From Haloarcula rubripromontorii (GTDB lineage: Archaea > Halobacteriota > Halobacteria > Halobacteriales > Haloarculaceae): a stretch of 64,000 bases of DNA. Below are positions 60,848 through 64,000 of this stretch, piece after piece. Position 1 is the first letter of the stretch; the number at the start of each line of letters is the position of its first letter. Both the position numbers and the translations under genes were made by a program. The stretch is from contig NZ_LIUF01000001.1 in assembly GCF_001280425.1 (NCBI RefSeq), forward strand, positions 910,945-974,944, written 5' to 3'. Below the pieces are notes generated by a model that made no database searches, was not told where the DNA came from, and was given only the letters and a program-made list of their open reading frames with translations.

Positions 60848-61753
60848 ATGACGAAGCGTCACGTGTCGCTGCCACCGCTCGCCGAAGAGGGGCTCAGGGC
60901 GTTCATCGACGAGGTCGACGAACGCCTCTCCGGTGACGAGGACACCTGCGATGTTGTCACTGACGTGCTTATCGACCTCCACGGCGACCGGGAGGCCTAC
61001 GAGCGCTGGCAGGACGGCGCGGATATCTCCCCGGCCGAGCGGGTCCGGCTTCAGGGCTATGACCCCTGTAACACGACCCTCGAGAGCGAGTACTACGCCG
61101 AGAAAGACGAGGAGCGATTCAAACGCTCGAAGCACCTCCAGTGGCTCTGGCGGCAGTTCGACGCGACGCCGATGGCGGACAACGTCGAGTTCGCCCTCCG
61201 CTTTCGCCGGATGCTCGCCGACCACCTCTTCGAATCCTGTGGTGAGGGCTGTCGATTTTTCAAGGGCATCTCCTTTACCTACGGCCACAACATCGAGATC
61301 GGCGACAACGTCGTTGTCCATGACGACGTTCATCTGGACGACCGGGGGAAGCTCACCATCGGCGACCGCGTCTCCATCTCTGACGATACCCACGTCTACA
61401 GCCACGACCACGACGCCGTCGACCAGACCCACGTCGACAACTACCACACTATCATCGAAGACGACGTGCGCCTGACCTACGACTCGATGGTCCGAGCCGG
61501 CGTGAAGGTCGGGGAAAACGCCATCCTTGCAGCAAAGTCTATCGCCGGGAAGGACATCCCTGCCCACCACATCGCCGCCGGCACGCCGGCGAAATCCCTG
61601 ACAGTCAAGGATGGCTGGGAGTCTGTCGCAGCACCGATTGAGGGGGCGAACGTCGACCGCCGCGCCGAGCGGCAGTTGTCGTACGACCTGCCCGACGACT
61701 TAGAGCAGTTCGACGAGTTCCAGCGCGACCTCTCGCCGCCGGACCGGAAGTAG
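60848..61753 (+). CDS. Acyltransferase of the left-handed beta-helix family
   Basis: A 301-residue protein. The first 120 residues are helical and acidic, a domain I do not recognise. From about residue 140, ISFTYGHNIEIGDNVVVHDDVHLDDRGKLTIGDRVSISD lies on hexapeptide repeats, and SHDHDAVDQTHVDN and IEDDVRLTYDSMVRAGVKVGENAILAAKSIAGKDIP, then AAGTPAKSLTVK, fit the maltose/galactoside O-acetyltransferase group. It may modify sugars or polyketide-like acceptors. Start MTKRHVSLPP is chosen over a longer one, which contains only low-quality sequence. Confidence 0.82.
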   Translation: MTKRHVSLPPLAEEGLRAFIDEVDERLSGDEDTCDVVTDVLIDLHGDREAYERWQDGADISPAERVRLQGYDPCNTTLESEYYAEKDEERFKRSKHLQWLWRQFDATPMADNVEFALRFRRMLADHLFESCGEGCRFFKGISFTYGHNIEIGDNVVVHDDVHLDDRGKLTIGDRVSISDDTHVYSHDHDAVDQTHVDNYHTIIEDDVRLTYDSMVRAGVKVGENAILAAKSIAGKDIPAHHIAAGTPAKSLTVKDGWESVAAPIEGANVDRRAERQLSYDLPDDLEQFDEFQRDLSPPDRK

Positions 61754-61803
61754 TCGCAGCACCGCGTCGTCACTCCTTTTGTTGCGCCCGCCGACGGTCA
61801 CGT

Positions 61804-62511
61804 ATGCGAAGTGTCGCTATCAACGTCGGAGCCAACACGAACGAACCCGGCTTCCGGGGGCCGCTGTTTCCCGACGGCTCTTTCGAGTACATCCCGATCC
61901 CCGAATCGAAACCGACCAGCGAGCCGGTGCCGACCTACGGCGACCTCGACCTGCGGACCGACGTGTCCGCGGTGGCCGACCAGCCGGTTCACTTCGATCC
62001 GGAGTTCCCGGAAGCCGGCGGCGAACGCTACACGTACGGGGACGAACACGGCGTGAAGGCGGGGCCGCTCTCCGAACTGTCGGCCGGTGACTACCTCTTC
62101 TTTTACGCGACGCTATCGGTGGCTGGTGAGCGCCCGGCCTGGGCATCTCCGGAGTGGGGAGCGCACGTCATCGGCCACTTCCGACTTGCACGTGATGCGG
62201 TGTCCGGTGAGACATACCGCGACCTCCCGCCCGAGGAGCAGGCCCAGTTCGCCTCGAACGCCCACGTGAAACGGGATCCATTCGACGCTCGCGTTCTCAT
62301 TCGCGGCAATGCCGAGGAGTCACAACTGTACAACACAGTGGTCCCGCTGTCGGCCCCGAGCGGCGGCACCGACGCCAACGAACTGGTCACCGACCTGTCC
62401 TCGGACTCGGGGAAGGGGCCGTGGTGGCGGCGGCCGATGCGGTTCGATGAGGCTGGCACGGAGCGACTGCTCGAACTGGCCGACAGCAACCCCAGCGCTA
62501 TCGAACGCTGA
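61804..62511 (+). CDS. Nmad3-like protein
   Basis: A 235-residue protein. AINVGANTNEPGFRGPLFPDG then SFEYIPIPESKPTSEPVPTYGDL resembles the nucleotide-modification-associated domain 3 (Nmad3) start, which reads G-x-x-PIFPDG-x-x-x-x-PIPE. LPPEEQAQFASNAHVKRDPF and VLIRGNAEESQLYNTVVPLS follow. Nmad domains often sit in base-modification or phage-defence islands; here no such genes are adjacent. The assignment is from memory and needs a profile search. Confidence 0.6.
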   Translation: MRSVAINVGANTNEPGFRGPLFPDGSFEYIPIPESKPTSEPVPTYGDLDLRTDVSAVADQPVHFDPEFPEAGGERYTYGDEHGVKAGPLSELSAGDYLFFYATLSVAGERPAWASPEWGAHVIGHFRLARDAVSGETYRDLPPEEQAQFASNAHVKRDPFDARVLIRGNAEESQLYNTVVPLSAPSGGTDANELVTDLSSDSGKGPWWRRPMRFDEAGTERLLELADSNPSAIER

Positions 62512-62557
62512 CGCAGCCGAATGAGTTATCACCGGTGAAAATAGAATGTGAAAGCAT

Positions 62558-63271
62558 ATGTCCAGACGGACTCAGATAGCTGATATGCGTCTCTCTAGTG
62601 GGGTCCCCGGATTCGATGAACTCATTGAGGGGGGTTTACTTCCGAACCGTCTCTACGTGGTCAGCGGCCCGCCGGGCAGCGGGAAGACAACGTTTTGTTC
62701 ACAGTTCATTACACAGGGCGTCAAGGAGGGTGAGACGTGCCTGTACGTGACGATGCACGAAACCAAGTCGGAGTTGATGCAGGACATGGCCGGCTACGAC
62801 TTCGGCTTCGACCGGGCCATGCAGTCTGACGCCATCCAGTTCCTCAACCTCGTTACTGAGAGCGGGAAACGAACTATCACGCAGTTCGGCAGCGAAGGCG
62901 GCCTGACGAACCGACTCGTCGCATACATCAGGCAGAACGATATCCAGCGGGTCGTCATCGACTCGACGATGCTGTTGCAGCACTTCATGAACGACGTCGA
63001 GGACGAGATCACGGGCTTTCTCTCCGCGCTGAAACAGACGGACGCGACGACACTTCTTATTTCCGAGATGACGGACCCGTCGTCCTACAGTGACGAGCAC
63101 TACCTCGCCCACGGTGTTGTCTTCTTCCACAACTTCCTCGAAAACGGAAGCATGACCCGCGGCGTTCAGGTTATCAAGATGCGGGGCACAGCTATCGACT
63201 GTGACATCCGTGAAATCTCCTTTTCTGACGCGGGACTGCGGGTCAACCCTGATCGGAAAGTGGAGACATGA
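62558..63271 (+). CDS. KaiC/RAD55-type ATPase
   Basis: A 237-residue single-domain RecA-superfamily ATPase. LSSGVPGFDELIEGGLLPNRLYVVSGPPGSGKTTFCSQF gives a Walker A (GPPGSGKTT); RVVIDSTMLLQHFMND gives Walker B and LLISEMTDPSSYSDEHYLAHGVVFFHN the C-terminal strands. KaiC-like haloarchaeal proteins act as signalling or regulatory ATPases. The stop overlaps the next gene by 4 bp. A nearby AT-rich stretch AAAATAGAAT lies upstream. Confidence 0.87.
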   Translation: MSRRTQIADMRLSSGVPGFDELIEGGLLPNRLYVVSGPPGSGKTTFCSQFITQGVKEGETCLYVTMHETKSELMQDMAGYDFGFDRAMQSDAIQFLNLVTESGKRTITQFGSEGGLTNRLVAYIRQNDIQRVVIDSTMLLQHFMNDVEDEITGFLSALKQTDATTLLISEMTDPSSYSDEHYLAHGVVFFHNFLENGSMTRGVQVIKMRGTAIDCDIREISFSDAGLRVNPDRKVET

Positions 63272-63678
63272 GCCGCTACGAGCGTGAGTTCGGCACCGAC
63301 TGGGACACTCTCGACAAGGACGAGGCCACCGACCGGGCCTACGCTATCGGCGTCGCCGAGCGCCTCGGGGAGTTCAACCGCGACGAACTCGAAGCCATCT
63401 ACGCCGAGATGAACTCGGCGTACCACAAGAGCATGGTCGAACTCGCGTACGACGAAGGTCGCAACGAAGCGAAGGAAGCGGCGGAGGCGACCAGCGCCGA
63501 CCGGGACGCCGTCTGGGCCGATCTGGTCAACGGCGAAAAGACGTACATCGACGAGGCGGACGTACCGACCGGCGGCCGCGACGGCCTGCCGTCGGCGCTC
63601 GATTCGTCGGAACTGCTGGACAGGCAGTCAATCGACAGTACTGACGCCGTCGACAAACCGGACTTTCTCGACCGATAG
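63268..63678 (+). CDS. Helical partner protein of the KaiC-like ATPase
   Basis: A 136-residue acidic protein. MSRYEREFGTDWDTLDKDEATDRAYAIGVAERLGEFNRDEL then EAIYAEMNSAYHKSMVELAYDEGRNEAKE is largely helical; the C-terminus is disordered and ends DKPDFLDR. The ATG overlaps the ATPase stop by 4 bp. I recognise no domain. Coupled position suggests it works with the ATPase as an effector or adaptor. Confidence 0.7.
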   Translation: MSRYEREFGTDWDTLDKDEATDRAYAIGVAERLGEFNRDELEAIYAEMNSAYHKSMVELAYDEGRNEAKEAAEATSADRDAVWADLVNGEKTYIDEADVPTGGRDGLPSALDSSELLDRQSIDSTDAVDKPDFLDR

Positions 63679-63793
63679 CCGTTCCAGGGTGCGTGCGGCG
63701 ACTGCCCGAACAGTGCCGCCGCTTGCCTGTGTAAAACCGAAGGAGACGGAAAATCCGTCCAGAGCTGGGGTGACTGCAGGTCGGTCTGGGCCG

Positions 63794-64000
63794 TTAGAAG
63801 GAGACCTGGTCCGGCCCGTCTTCGCCCATGCAGATCGGGTCGCGGTCGGAGTAGCCCTTCCGGCCGATGGCCTTGCTCGACACACCCGAGAACGCTGCGA
63901 ACTCGGCGTCTTCCGCGCTTTCGAAGGTTTCCGGGGCCGACCGGCTGAGTGCGTCGCCCAGCCGTTCGGTGCCGTTTGGCAGCTCCAGTTCCATGTCGCC
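63794..64000 (-). CDS. DUF5789-like protein (5' end lies outside the window)
   Basis: The minus-strand frame contains MELELPNGTERLGDALSRS then ETFESAEDAEFAAFSGVSSKAIGRKGYSDRDPICMGEDG. The first methionine in view is probably internal: the preceding GD and the pattern E-L-P-N-G-x-E-x-L correspond to the DUF5789 core, whose Y-P-x-x-x-E-E-L start would lie beyond 64000. Likely C-terminal part of a roughly 90-100 residue acidic protein. Function unknown. Confidence 0.6.
   Translation of the reverse strand, partial: GDMELELPNGTERLGDALSRSAPETFESAEDAEFAAFSGVSSKAIGRKGYSDRDPICMGEDGPDQVSF

Noticed and set aside
1-64000. tRNA, rRNA, CRISPR, insertion sequence or provirus
   Set aside because: I looked for T-arm GGTTCGAATCC-type boxes, regularly spaced repeats, transposase motifs and long terminal inverted repeats and saw none; a covariance-model and IS search would be decisive.

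Overview
This window looks like chromosomal DNA of a halophilic archaeon (class Halobacteria). The proteins are uniformly acidic, GC is high, many starts look leaderless with a TATA element about 26-33 nt upstream, and the gene set is archaeal: PriL, Hjc, PCNA, RadA, Hel308, Orc1/Cdc6, NMD3, Cgi121, a thermosome and a 14-segment TatC fusion. The polyhydroxyalkanoate (PHA) locus (maoC, phaR, phaP, phaE, phaC) together with a copper nitrite reductase points to Haloarcula or a close relative. That genus call is inference. I see no rRNA, tRNA, insertion sequence, CRISPR array or provirus, so the window reads as core chromosome with small accessory patches.

Layout. 0-6.4 kb: end of hisG, an MFS transporter, an MTA/SAH deaminase, an acidic secreted protein, S-adenosylhomocysteinase and a hexapeptide-repeat protein; the deaminase and ahcY both dispose of SAM by-products. 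6.5-13 kb: DNA metabolism (PriL, SWIM zinc protein, Hjc, PCNA) mixed with a lipoprotein and membrane proteins. 13-21 kb: Tat-exported lipoprotein NirK behind several inverted repeats, RlmE with a TRAM domain, a ribbon-helix-helix protein overlapping a queuosine-precursor-type transporter, a broken lipoprotein gene, then divergent tatCt and tatCo. 21-33.5 kb: LarE, a MutS-type ATPase with an N-terminal helix-hairpin-helix, an Orc1/Cdc6, a lipoprotein, a MATE exporter, Hel308 and KEOPS subunit Cgi121. 33.5-40 kb: flavin oxidoreductase, hydrolase, then the PHA locus.

40-50 kb: thermosome flanked by GC-rich palindromes, a Cdc6-like ATPase, haloarchaeal conserved proteins, two sugar-nucleotide/NAD dehydratase-like proteins, and a CPBP membrane protease divergent from a winged-helix plus two-membrane-protein operon, apparently sharing one TATA element. 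50-64 kb: cold-shock protein, XPD-like helicase, wybutosine-type methyltransferase overlapping NMD3, HtpX with PspAB, RadA followed by a pair of inverted ORB-like sequences, aldo/keto reductase, a second CPBP protease, an acyltransferase, an Nmad3-like protein, and a KaiC-like ATPase with an overlapping partner.

Points I would look at first: a helix-hairpin-helix tail on PhaC, the ORB-like pair beside radA, the frameshifted lipoprotein beside tatCt, the RHH/transporter pair with a palindromic TATA region, and several 29-58 codon genes that conventional length cut-offs would miss.
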